The notes beneath the pieces were generated by a model, which searched no databases, had not been told where the DNA came from, and worked only from the letters and a program-made list of their open reading frames with translations. This document shows positions 1-4,868 of a stretch of 5,031 nucleotides of DNA, piece by piece. How positions within the stretch are numbered: position 1 is the stretch's first letter; each line of letters begins with the position of its first letter. Made by a program: the position numbers and the translations under genes. Source of the DNA: DAOVFN01 sp964484305 (GTDB taxonomy: Archaea > Aenigmatarchaeota > Aenigmatarchaeia > QMZP01); assembly GCA_964484305.1 (NCBI GenBank), contig CAZAEI010000050.1, positions 1 through 5,031 of the forward strand, in the 5' to 3' direction.

Positions 1-332
1 TAAAGAAATATTTTGAGGTCAATCCGAGGTTCAGAATTGTTGGAGGCACTATAAGGATGATAATAGCTTATAAACAGTTATATGAATTCTTTAGAGATTT
101 GGGATTTCGAGATGGAATAAAGAATAACATTGTAAGTATTCCTGAAAAAGTTTACAAATCAGACATTTTAAATTTTGTTGTTAAAGGTATATTTGATACA
201 GATGGATTCTTTTTCCTCGATAAAAGAAAAATCTATAGAAAGCCTTATCCAAGAATGGGATTTTCGACCAAAAGTGAAAAACTTTTCTTTCAGATAAAAA
301 GATTGTTTTTAAAATCAGGTTATAAAGTTTAT

Positions 333-341
333 ACCAGAGTA
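333..341. repeat. Target-site duplication, left copy
   Basis: ACCAGAGTA is identical to 440-448 and abuts the left inverted repeat of the 98-bp element. If the next base (G342/G449) is counted, the direct repeat is 10 bp; the 9-bp reading lets both inverted repeats be complete. Confidence 0.85.
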
Positions 342-439
342 GGCTTTGTGTAAGAAGTACACTGAAGCAACAAGATATGCGAAAATGTTAGTTACTGAGC
401 ACAATATGTAACTAAATTTGACCCTTTATACACAAAGCC
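342..439. mobile_element. 98-bp MITE-like insertion with terminal inverted repeats
   Basis: The ends are perfect 11-bp inverted repeats: GGCTTTGTGTA at 342-352 and TACACAAAGCC at 429-439. The similarity extends imperfectly to about 16 bp (14 of 16 matching). Directly outside lie identical 9-bp copies of ACCAGAGTA, at 333-341 and 440-448, as left by a transposase that makes a 9-bp staggered cut. Deleting the element plus one copy restores the endonuclease frame on both sides, so this is a real insertion and not chance repeats. It is too short to encode a transposase and would need one acting in trans. One frame (352-408) reads KKYTEATRYAKMLVTEHNM before a stop, possibly the tail of a parental transposase, but that is speculation. 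I cannot assign an IS family. Confidence 0.85.
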
Positions 440-448
440 ACCAGAGTA
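440..448. repeat. Target-site duplication, right copy
   Basis: ACCAGAGTA abuts the right inverted repeat of the 98-bp element and is identical to 333-341. The endonuclease reading frame resumes immediately after it, at GAT 449-451. Confidence 0.85.
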
Positions 449-570
449 GATAAACGCGCATTTATATATCATCTGGAGATTTACGGGAAAGAACAAATAA
501 AAAGATGGTTATACGAATATGGGATAACAAATTACAAAAAGAAAAATTTTGCCTCGGTAGCTCAGTCGGT

Positions 571-602
571 AGGATTCCGGCGGGAGTTGGGCTTCCCGAT
601 AA
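571..602 (+). other. tRNA-Thr intron 1 (D loop, between positions 20 and 21), 32 nt
   Basis: The splice motif has a central helix of GTCG 565-568 with CGAT 597-600, including one G-U. The bulges are GTA 569-571 and AAA 601-603, each cut after its second base. The outer helix is the D stem (560-563 with 604-607), with A564 unpaired. The intron interior is weak: GGA 572-574 with TCC 594-596. An alternative pairing, TCGG 566-569 with CCGA 596-599, gives an asymmetric motif. Shared bases allow a shift of 1-2 nt, but the mature tRNA is the same. Confidence 0.8.
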
Positions 603-610
603 AGAGCGTC

Positions 611-655
611 AGGGGTCTCTCATGCTCTGCCTGTAAAGGAGATGGCCTCCGCTAA
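611..655 (+). other. tRNA-Thr intron 2 (anticodon stem, between positions 28 and 29), 45 nt
   Basis: This is a textbook bulge-helix-bulge. The central helix is AGCG 605-608 with CGCT 650-653, and the bulges are TCA 609-611 and AAA 654-656. The inner stem pairs GGGGTC 612-617 with GGCCTC 644-649, then after bulged T643 continues as TCTC 618-621 with GAGA 639-642. The outer helix is almost absent (G604-C657 only). Removing the intron creates the anticodon stem TCACC/GGTGA, which the genomic sequence lacks. A611 and A656 are identical, so a 1-nt shift (site 29/30) gives the same product. Confidence 0.88.
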
Positions 656-686
656 ACCTTGGTAAGGTGAAGGTCGCGAGTTCAAT

Positions 687-742
687 CGCACTGCTGGAGC
701 ATGCCCCAAAGGGCACAGGTGCGCATCCAGCGGGGCTGAATG
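687..742 (+). other. tRNA-Thr intron 3 (T loop, between positions 59 and 60), 56 nt
   Basis: The central helix is TTCA 681-684 with TGAA 737-740. The bulges are ATC 685-687 and TGT 741-743, and the outer helix is the complete 5-bp T stem. The intron folds into a long arm: GC 688-689 with GC 735-736, one A-G mismatch, then CTGCTGG 691-697 with CCAGCGG 727-733. A terminal hairpin, TGCCC 702-706 with GGGCA 711-715, closes a CAAA loop. 59/60 is a known archaeal T-loop intron site. Confidence 0.9.
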
Positions 743-755
743 TCTCGCCCGGGGC

Positions 756-763
756 TTTAAATA
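756..763 (+). promoter_or_regulatory. TATA-like box for the decarboxylase gene
   Basis: TTTAAATA begins at the last base of the tRNA. A TATA box here would place transcription start near 784-786, giving a leader of about 10 nt that begins at the ribosome binding site. A second AT-rich stretch at 771-779 lies too close to the ATG to serve the annotated start. Read-through from the tRNA is also possible. Confidence 0.5.
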
Positions 764-783
764 ATAAAATGAATATAAAAGAC

Positions 784-791
784 GAGGTGAT
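784..791 (+). promoter_or_regulatory. Ribosome binding site of the decarboxylase gene
   Basis: GAGGTGAT is a strong match to the complement of the archaeal 16S rRNA 3' end. It lies 3 nt before the ATG at 795 and fixes that start. Confidence 0.8.
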
Positions 792-794
792 TAA

Positions 795-1787
795 ATGAAG
801 GCAACTGCAATTGCCAATGCAAACATAGCCCTGACAAAATACTGGGGCAAGAGGGACAAGAACCTCATGCTTCCTAACAATGGAAGCGTCTCCATGACAG
901 TGGATGGTATGTCTACCAAGACCACAGTGGAGTTTTCACCTGATTATGACAGAGACATATTCATAATCAATGGTCAGGAAGTTTCTGAAGGAGAACCTTA
1001 CGAGGAGACCGTGGGCCATCTTAACCTTATAGGGGAGATGGCAGGAATCAGAGAGAAGGCCAAGGTCATGACCGAGAACAACTTCCCGACCGCGGCCGGC
1101 CTTGCGAGCTCTGCATCCGGGCTTGCTGCCCTGAGCCTCGCCGGTTCCAAGGCAGCCGGCCTGAATCTGGACAAGAGTGAGCTCTCGATAATGGCCAGGA
1201 GGGGCTCCGGCTCTGCCTCGAGGTCCATTGAAGGTGGTTTTGTGGAGTGGCTAAAGGGGGATAAGGAAGACGGCTCTGACAGCTATGGAGCTCAGATAGC
1301 ACCGCCCGACCACTGGGATTTCAGGATGATTGCTGTGATAACGTCCAAAGGGGAGAAAAAGGTCAAGTCCCGGGCTGGGATGGCACAGACCGTGGCAACC
1401 TGTCCATATTACAAGGATTGGCTGGCTACGGTACAGGATGATATAGATTCTGTCAAGCAGGGGATTATGGAAAGGGACTTTACCAAGGTGGGCTCCACAG
1501 CAGAATATAACGCCCTCAAGATGCACGCAACCATGATTACAACAAAACCCCCCATAATCTACTGGAATCCCGCTACAATGAGAATTCTTCATGCTGTGAT
1601 GGACTGGAGAGATTCTGGCCTGGAGGCATACTTCACCATGGACGCAGGCCCGCAAGTCAAGATAATGTGCATGGAGAGGGATGTCGGAGAGATAACCACT
1701 AGACTCAAGGGGCTTGAGGGTATTGAGGACGTTGTGGTCTGCAAGCCCGGAGGCCCGGCAATGCTGGTGGATGACCACCTGTTTTAA
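795..1787 (+). CDS. mvaD: Diphosphomevalonate decarboxylase
   Basis: This GHMP-fold cytosolic enzyme converts mevalonate 5-diphosphate and ATP to isopentenyl diphosphate, CO2, ADP and phosphate, the last step of the classical mevalonate pathway. The 330-residue length is normal for the family. Family motifs run in order: NIALTKYWGKRD (10-21), LPNNGSVSMT (26-35), the ATP-binding FPTAAGLASSASG (97-109), RRGSGSASRSIEGGF (135-149) and MDAGPQVKI (282-290). K15, R143 and D283 align with the Lys18, Arg158 and Asp302 triad of the yeast enzyme. This favours a true decarboxylase over the related archaeal mevalonate 3-kinase, which has lost part of the triad. A phosphomevalonate decarboxylase is not excluded, but a phosphomevalonate kinase gene downstream argues for the diphosphate substrate. 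The start is set by GAGGTGAT 3 nt upstream. The HD-domain gene follows after 15 bp, suggesting cotranscription. Confidence 0.95.
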   Translation: MKATAIANANIALTKYWGKRDKNLMLPNNGSVSMTVDGMSTKTTVEFSPDYDRDIFIINGQEVSEGEPYEETVGHLNLIGEMAGIREKAKVMTENNFPTAAGLASSASGLAALSLAGSKAAGLNLDKSELSIMARRGSGSASRSIEGGFVEWLKGDKEDGSDSYGAQIAPPDHWDFRMIAVITSKGEKKVKSRAGMAQTVATCPYYKDWLATVQDDIDSVKQGIMERDFTKVGSTAEYNALKMHATMITTKPPIIYWNPATMRILHAVMDWRDSGLEAYFTMDAGPQVKIMCMERDVGEITTRLKGLEGIEDVVVCKPGGPAMLVDDHLF

Positions 1788-1802
1788 CAACGGCGGGTTT
1801 TT

Positions 1803-2567
1803 ATGAGCAGTAAAGCGGGGATAGAGGATTTTGTCAGGAAGAACATAATCGACTGTACCCTGACGCATGACTTCTCCCACTTCAGGAGGGTGGCTCTAGG
1901 GGCATCCTGGCTCGTGAAGCTTCTCGGGGGTGATGAGAAGGAACAGGACCTGGCTTATATAGCGGGACTGCTGCACGACTCTGTGAGACCGGACACGGAG
2001 AAGGTGGATCATGCACAGGCCAGCGCAGAGAAGGCCAGGGAGATTCTTGAGGGATTCGACCTTGAAGGTGGAGTCATAGAAAGGATATGCCAGGCCATAG
2101 GGAACCACAGGAAGCCTGTTGCATGGATATCGCCCCTCCATCAGTCTGTCTACCTGGCTGACAAGATTCTTGAGCAGATGGGGCACTACGTGGCCTTCAG
2201 GCGGTGCATTTATGTGGGTGAATGCAGGGACTATGTGGGGAAGCCTTTTGAGGAGTCCATAGAGGAGCACTTTGCCTACAGGATAGCGAAGTTCGGTGTG
2301 GAGGATTTTCCTCCAAGGTTCCGGGGATTTGTCAGGGAGATGATGAAACCGCTCCTGGAATTCCAGGGCTATTTCATGAGGAGGGAGGCCTGGGCCCTTT
2401 CACTGGCGAGGTTCTGTTATGATGCCGGAAGGGCCAGGAACATGACCATGGACGAGGCCATCCGGGGCTTCAGGCCCGGGGGTGAATTGGCAGAGTTATG
2501 GAAGAGGGAGGCCATCGATTACATGGATGGTAGAAAGTTCGAAGGGTGGAGTAGGATTCTGAGTTAG
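1803..2567 (+). CDS. HD-domain metal-dependent phosphohydrolase
   Basis: This is a 254-residue soluble protein of the HD superfamily, most like the YedJ/COG1418-type hydrolases. These are metal enzymes that act on phosphate esters or nucleotides. The N-terminal half carries the metal ligands: THDFSHFRRV (H22, H26), GLLHDS (H58, D59), DHAQAS (H70), GNHRKP (H102) and ADKIL (D120). All expected His and Asp positions are present, so it should be catalytically competent. Residues from about 130 to 254 form a mixed helical tail with many Arg and aromatic residues that I cannot assign to a known domain. There is no signal peptide or membrane segment. It begins 15 bp after the decarboxylase stop, without a recognisable ribosome binding site (a GGCGGGTTTTT stretch precedes the ATG), and ends 39 bp before the kinase ATG. 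The position suggests a link to isoprenoid phosphate metabolism, but the substrate is unknown. Confidence 0.88.
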   Translation: MSSKAGIEDFVRKNIIDCTLTHDFSHFRRVALGASWLVKLLGGDEKEQDLAYIAGLLHDSVRPDTEKVDHAQASAEKAREILEGFDLEGGVIERICQAIGNHRKPVAWISPLHQSVYLADKILEQMGHYVAFRRCIYVGECRDYVGKPFEESIEEHFAYRIAKFGVEDFPPRFRGFVREMMKPLLEFQGYFMRREAWALSLARFCYDAGRARNMTMDEAIRGFRPGGELAELWKREAIDYMDGRKFEGWSRILS

Positions 2568-2570
2568 AAA

Positions 2571-2578
2571 CTTAAATA
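2571..2578 (+). promoter_or_regulatory. TATA-like box for the phosphomevalonate kinase gene
   Basis: CTTAAATA just after the HD gene stop is centred about 32 bases before the ATG at 2607. Transcription would start near 2600, leaving only a few leader bases. This would let phosphomevalonate kinase be expressed apart from the two upstream genes. Confidence 0.45.
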
Positions 2579-2595
2579 TCTTGCATATTCAAATA

Positions 2596-2602
2596 AAGTG
2601 AT
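2596..2602 (+). promoter_or_regulatory. Ribosome binding site deciding the start of phosphomevalonate kinase
   Basis: AAGTGAT resembles the GAGGTGAT site of the decarboxylase gene and sits 4 nt before ATG 2607. The GTG at 2598 is an in-frame alternative start, but it lies within this site and is better read as part of it. Confidence 0.55.
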
Positions 2603-2606
2603 AGAA

Positions 2607-3716
2607 ATGAAGGCAAGCGCACCTGGAAAGCTCTTCCTGTCAGGGGAATGGGCTGTACTGGAATTGGGTAATCCGGGAATGGTCGCAGCAGTCAACAAGT
2701 GTGTCTGGGTTGACATAGAAGAGGCCAATGAGATATCGGTTTCTGTGGATGATTTCAAGATAAGCGATGCCAGGGGTGAATTCAGGAATGGAAAATTCGA
2801 GTGGGCAAGCGAGCTTACTGATGAGCAAAGGGAGAAGCTGATATTCTGCAGGGGCGCGATAGAAGCTGCCCTCAGATATCTCGGGGAGTTCAAGCCATTC
2901 AGGATAAGGTCGTGGGGAGAGATGTCCCAGCTCGAGGTAGATGGTGAGATGAAGAAGATTGGTTTCGGCTCATCGGCTGCCTCTGTCGTGGCCTTTGTTT
3001 CTGGCATACTCAAGATTAACGGGAGAGATATAGAGTCCAGGGAGGTCAGGGATATCATATACAAGCTATCAACAATAGCACATTACTTTGCACAGGGAAA
3101 GGTCGGCTCTGCCTTCGATGTTGCTGCATCCGTCTATGGAGGGATTTTTGTTTACAAGAGGTTTGACCCCAAGTGGCTTGTGAGCCAGATGGAATCCGGC
3201 AGACCTGTAAAGGAGATTGTGGAGCAGGACTGGCCTGGCTTCGAGGTCGAGGAGCTGGAAATCCCCGAGGGGTTTGACCTGCTTGTGGGATGGACCAGGG
3301 GCTCTGCCTCCACCTCAGCCATGGTGAAGCAGATGAACGGCTTCAAGGAACAGAACCCTGAGGAATACAGGAGGCTGTTTGACCAGATTGCCGACCTCGT
3401 CAGGGAACTTGTTCCTTTATGGAAGGCCGGGAATAAGGAAAGGATTCTTGAATGCCTGAGAAAGAACGAGGATTATTTGAGGGAACTTGGTGAGAAATCC
3501 GGGGTGAATATAGAGACCCCTGAGCTAATGAAGCTTAGCGAGGTGGCCAACCGGGCAGGAGGGGCAGGAAAGCTTTCAGGTGCAGGCGGCGGAGACTGCG
3601 GGATTGCGGTGTGCTTCGAGCCGGATGTTGCAGAAAAGATAGAAAAAGCATGGCAAGAGGCAGGGCTCTACCTCGTTGATGCAAAGGTGGACCATCAGGG
3701 AATAAAGATTGAGTAA
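2607..3716 (+). CDS. Phosphomevalonate kinase (GHMP family)
   Basis: The enzyme phosphorylates mevalonate 5-phosphate with ATP to mevalonate 5-diphosphate, the substrate of the decarboxylase encoded upstream. From ATG 2607 it has 369 residues, in the normal range. Motifs in order are KASAPGKLFLSGEWAVLE (2-19), the ATP loop KIGFGSSAASVVA (117-129), GSAFDVAASVYGG (167-179), GWTRGSASTS (228-237) and AGKLSGAGGGDCGIA (320-334). SGEWAVL, GSAFDVAASVYGG and GAGGGDCGIA are characteristic of ERG8-like phosphomevalonate kinases and separate it from mevalonate kinase and galactokinase. I prefer ATG 2607 to GTG 2598, because the product then begins MKASAPGK like its relatives and the GTG falls in the ribosome binding site. 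It follows the HD gene by 39 bp and has a possible promoter of its own. It converges on mevalonate kinase with an 8-bp gap and no obvious terminator between them. Confidence 0.92.
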   Translation: MKASAPGKLFLSGEWAVLELGNPGMVAAVNKCVWVDIEEANEISVSVDDFKISDARGEFRNGKFEWASELTDEQREKLIFCRGAIEAALRYLGEFKPFRIRSWGEMSQLEVDGEMKKIGFGSSAASVVAFVSGILKINGRDIESREVRDIIYKLSTIAHYFAQGKVGSAFDVAASVYGGIFVYKRFDPKWLVSQMESGRPVKEIVEQDWPGFEVEELEIPEGFDLLVGWTRGSASTSAMVKQMNGFKEQNPEEYRRLFDQIADLVRELVPLWKAGNKERILECLRKNEDYLRELGEKSGVNIETPELMKLSEVANRAGGAGKLSGAGGGDCGIAVCFEPDVAEKIEKAWQEAGLYLVDAKVDHQGIKIE

Positions 3717-3724
3717 TAGGTAGA

Positions 3725-4756
3725 TTACTGTTCAATTCGGGCTCCCTCTGCTCCAAGTTTTGTCTCCCAGGGGGTGTAGCCCGCATCCCTTATTACCTTC
3801 TTGAGGGCCTCCTTGTCTTCGTGGTAGGCCAGCATGATTCCTCCTCCGCAGGCCCCGCAGAGTTTGGCAGCACCGCCTGTTTCCCTGACCCTTGCGATAA
3901 GGTCATCGGCCTCGGGGATTGAAAGTCCCAGCTCAGAGAGGTTCTTCCAGGCCAGGTTTATGAGTTCTTTAACCTTCTTGAAGTCCCTGTCCTTGAGGGC
4001 CGCTCGCATCTCATGTGCTGCCCTGCCTATGGCCTTAACCCTGGACTCCCTGACTGACGGGTCAAGGGCCCTGACGTGGGAGACCAGCTCGCCCGTGGTC
4101 TTGGCAGGCCTCTTGATGTAGGTGAGGATAAAGTTATCGAGTTTGTAGGGGATTTCTTCTTTCAGGGATTCCAGCGTTGGCTTGTCTCCCGCGCCCTTTT
4201 GGAACCATACAAGCCCGCCGTAACATGATGTTGTGTTGTCGCCTCCCGAAGGGGTTCCGTGCACCATCTTCTCTATGTCAAAGGCAATCCTGTTGACATC
4301 CTCCTGGTTCAGGTTCTTCTGATAGAGCTCTGATATGGCATTCACGAGCGCGACTGCAAACGCGGCGCTGGAACCAAGCCCTGAGCCGAGTGGGATTTCG
4401 CCATAGGTTGTCATGTTTACACCGGAGTTTATGTTCAGCCTGTGGAGAATGAGGCCGATTGCGACCTTCTTGAAGTTCTGGCCGTCCTTGACAAAGCTGA
4501 ACAGTTTTGAAAAGTCCTTATCTTCGAAGCCATTCATCCACATGGCCTGGGCCTGCATGGCAGAGTCGATGCAGTCCTCAACCACCCACTCGGCTCTCTG
4601 GTTCTGAGTTCTGGAATGCACCATGACCTTGCTCTCGTGCTTCTCGGCCTCCACATATACCCTCTTGCCAATGGCTGCAATTATTGCGGGCTCGCCATAG
4701 ACCACGGCGTGCTCGCCAATAAGGTGGACCTTCCCGGGCGCGGATGCCTTAATCAT
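3725..4756 (-). CDS. mvk: Mevalonate kinase
   Basis: The enzyme transfers phosphate from ATP to mevalonate, giving mevalonate 5-phosphate, the first committed kinase step towards isoprenoids. The 343-residue length is close to that of archaeal mevalonate kinases. Motif 1 is APGKVHLIGEHAVVYG (6-21), motif 2 is IPLGSGLGSSAAF (121-133), and EKMVHGTPSGGDN (162-174) holds E162 and D173, matching the Mg-binding Glu and catalytic Asp of the family. Motif 3, AKLCGACGGG (298-306 region), has Cys303 where most members have Gly (GAGGGG). The frame stays open to a TTG at 4777, but the ATG at 4756 gives the family N-terminus MIKASAPGK. A TATA box lies about 26 bases before that ATG, as in a leaderless mRNA. 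The gene faces the other pathway genes and converges on phosphomevalonate kinase with an 8-bp gap. Confidence 0.95.
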   Translation of the reverse strand: MIKASAPGKVHLIGEHAVVYGEPAIIAAIGKRVYVEAEKHESKVMVHSRTQNQRAEWVVEDCIDSAMQAQAMWMNGFEDKDFSKLFSFVKDGQNFKKVAIGLILHRLNINSGVNMTTYGEIPLGSGLGSSAAFAVALVNAISELYQKNLNQEDVNRIAFDIEKMVHGTPSGGDNTTSCYGGLVWFQKGAGDKPTLESLKEEIPYKLDNFILTYIKRPAKTTGELVSHVRALDPSVRESRVKAIGRAAHEMRAALKDRDFKKVKELINLAWKNLSELGLSIPEADDLIARVRETGGAAKLCGACGGGIMLAYHEDKEALKKVIRDAGYTPWETKLGAEGARIEQ

Positions 4757-4778
4757 GAAAAAGAATGTAGCAGGCAAG

Positions 4779-4785
4779 TTTAAAA
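4779..4785 (-). promoter_or_regulatory. TATA box of mevalonate kinase (leaderless transcript likely)
   Basis: On the minus strand this reads TTTTAAA. Its centre is about 26 bases upstream of ATG 4756, the usual distance from an archaeal TATA box to the transcription start. The mRNA would therefore start at or next to the A of the ATG, and no ribosome binding site is visible. Confidence 0.6.
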
Positions 4786-4799
4786 GCTTAAAAAGCTTA
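4782..4799. repeat. Perfect tandem repeat, 2 x 9 bp (AAAAGCTTA)
   Basis: AAAAGCTTA occurs at 4782-4790 and again at 4791-4799 with no gap. Each copy contains the palindrome AAGCTT. The repeat overlaps the minus-strand TATA box of mevalonate kinase and a plus-strand TATA-like box (CTTAAAAA, 4787-4794), so it could be an operator or simply AT-rich promoter sequence. Confidence 0.6.
4787..4794 (+). promoter_or_regulatory. Possible plus-strand TATA box of the divergent gene
   Basis: CTTAAAAA is centred about 26 bases before the ATG at 4817 and about 78 before the ATG at 4869. It would give either a leaderless start at 4817 or a leader of about 50 nt for the gene at 4869. Support is composition and spacing only. 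Confidence 0.35.
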
Positions 4800-4868
4800 C
4801 CCCTGTTCTAGATTCTATGCAAAGAATACTTGCAATTAACTGGGATGTAGATAAGGTATGGTATAAGA

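Larger units (their letters stand above)
3..550 (+). pseudogene. LAGLIDADG homing endonuclease, C-terminal half, broken by an insertion (5' partial)
   Basis: This is a remnant of a LAGLIDADG DNA endonuclease, a family that spreads introns, inteins or itself by cutting unoccupied target sites. The frame is open from base 3, so the gene starts upstream of the window; the first ATG, at 57, is internal. The segment at about 180-206 reads VKGIFDTDG, matching a LAGLIDADG helix with both acidic residues. It is preceded by a helix plus IVSIPEKV stretch and followed by RMGFSTKSEKLFFQIKRLF, the usual order around the second motif. The frame stops at TAA 351-353 inside a small insertion (342-439). Joining base 341 to base 449 restores the frame and gives a typical C-terminus (LEIYGKEQIKRWLYEYGI) from about 473 on. 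The restored frame has no stop before the tRNA at 551 and would run inside it to TAA 653-655, so the true 3' end may also be lost. Base composition is far more AT-rich than in the mevalonate genes, suggesting foreign origin. The family call is firm and loss of function is likely. Confidence 0.85.
551..756 (+). tRNA. tRNA-Thr (anticodon GGU) with three introns
   Basis: Four exons (551-570, 603-610, 656-686, 743-756) join into a canonical 73-nt tRNA. The acceptor stem pairs 551-557 with 749-755 over 7 bp, with one G-U. The D stem is GCTC 560-563 with GAGC 604-607, and the D loop is AGTCGGTA. The anticodon stem is TCACC/GGTGA and its loop, TTGGTAA (659-665), carries anticodon GGT at 661-663, for threonine. 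The variable loop is AGGTC. The T stem is GCGAG 676-680 with CTCGC 744-748, and the T loop is TTCAATT. The discriminator base is T756, and CCA is not encoded. The introns (571-602, 611-655, 687-742; 32, 45 and 56 nt) all fit the archaeal rule of a 4-bp helix flanked by two 3-nt bulges cut after the second base. The 8-nt second exon will probably defeat simple tRNA searches. No strong TATA box is visible upstream. Confidence is very high for identity and within 1 nt for the exon ends. Confidence 0.93.

Noticed and set aside
57..353. A complete 98-residue ORF starting at ATG 57
   Set aside because: The same frame is open back to base 3 with endonuclease-like sequence before the ATG, and the stop lies inside the inserted element, so neither end is the natural one.
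3..550. The endonuclease as part of an intein
   Set aside because: No splicing motif (a C-terminal His-Asn followed by Cys, Ser or Thr) or downstream host protein sequence is visible; a tRNA follows directly.
551..700. A tRNA ending at GGAGC near 696-700, with acceptor pairing to GCCTCGG
   Set aside because: It leaves a C-A mismatch in the acceptor stem and no T stem. The pairing 551-557 with 749-755 is complete and gives perfect D, anticodon and T arms once the introns are removed.
1251..1880. A 209-codon minus-strand ORF overlapping the decarboxylase gene, and similar minus-strand ORFs at 1896-2270 and 2564-3064
   Set aside because: They lie wholly or mainly opposite genes with clear family motifs, have no recognisable motifs or promoters, and show the composition of antisense shadows.
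2598..2606. GTG 2598 as the start of phosphomevalonate kinase
   Set aside because: It falls within the AAGTGAT ribosome binding site of ATG 2607, and the family N-terminus begins at that ATG.
3714..3730. A terminator between the convergent kinase genes
   Set aside because: The 8-bp gap has no T-run or hairpin on either strand that stands out from the coding sequence.
4757..4777. N-terminal extension of mevalonate kinase from TTG 4777
   Set aside because: It adds seven residues not expected in the family and starts inside the spacing between TATA box and ATG; the TATA-to-ATG distance fits a leaderless start at 4756.
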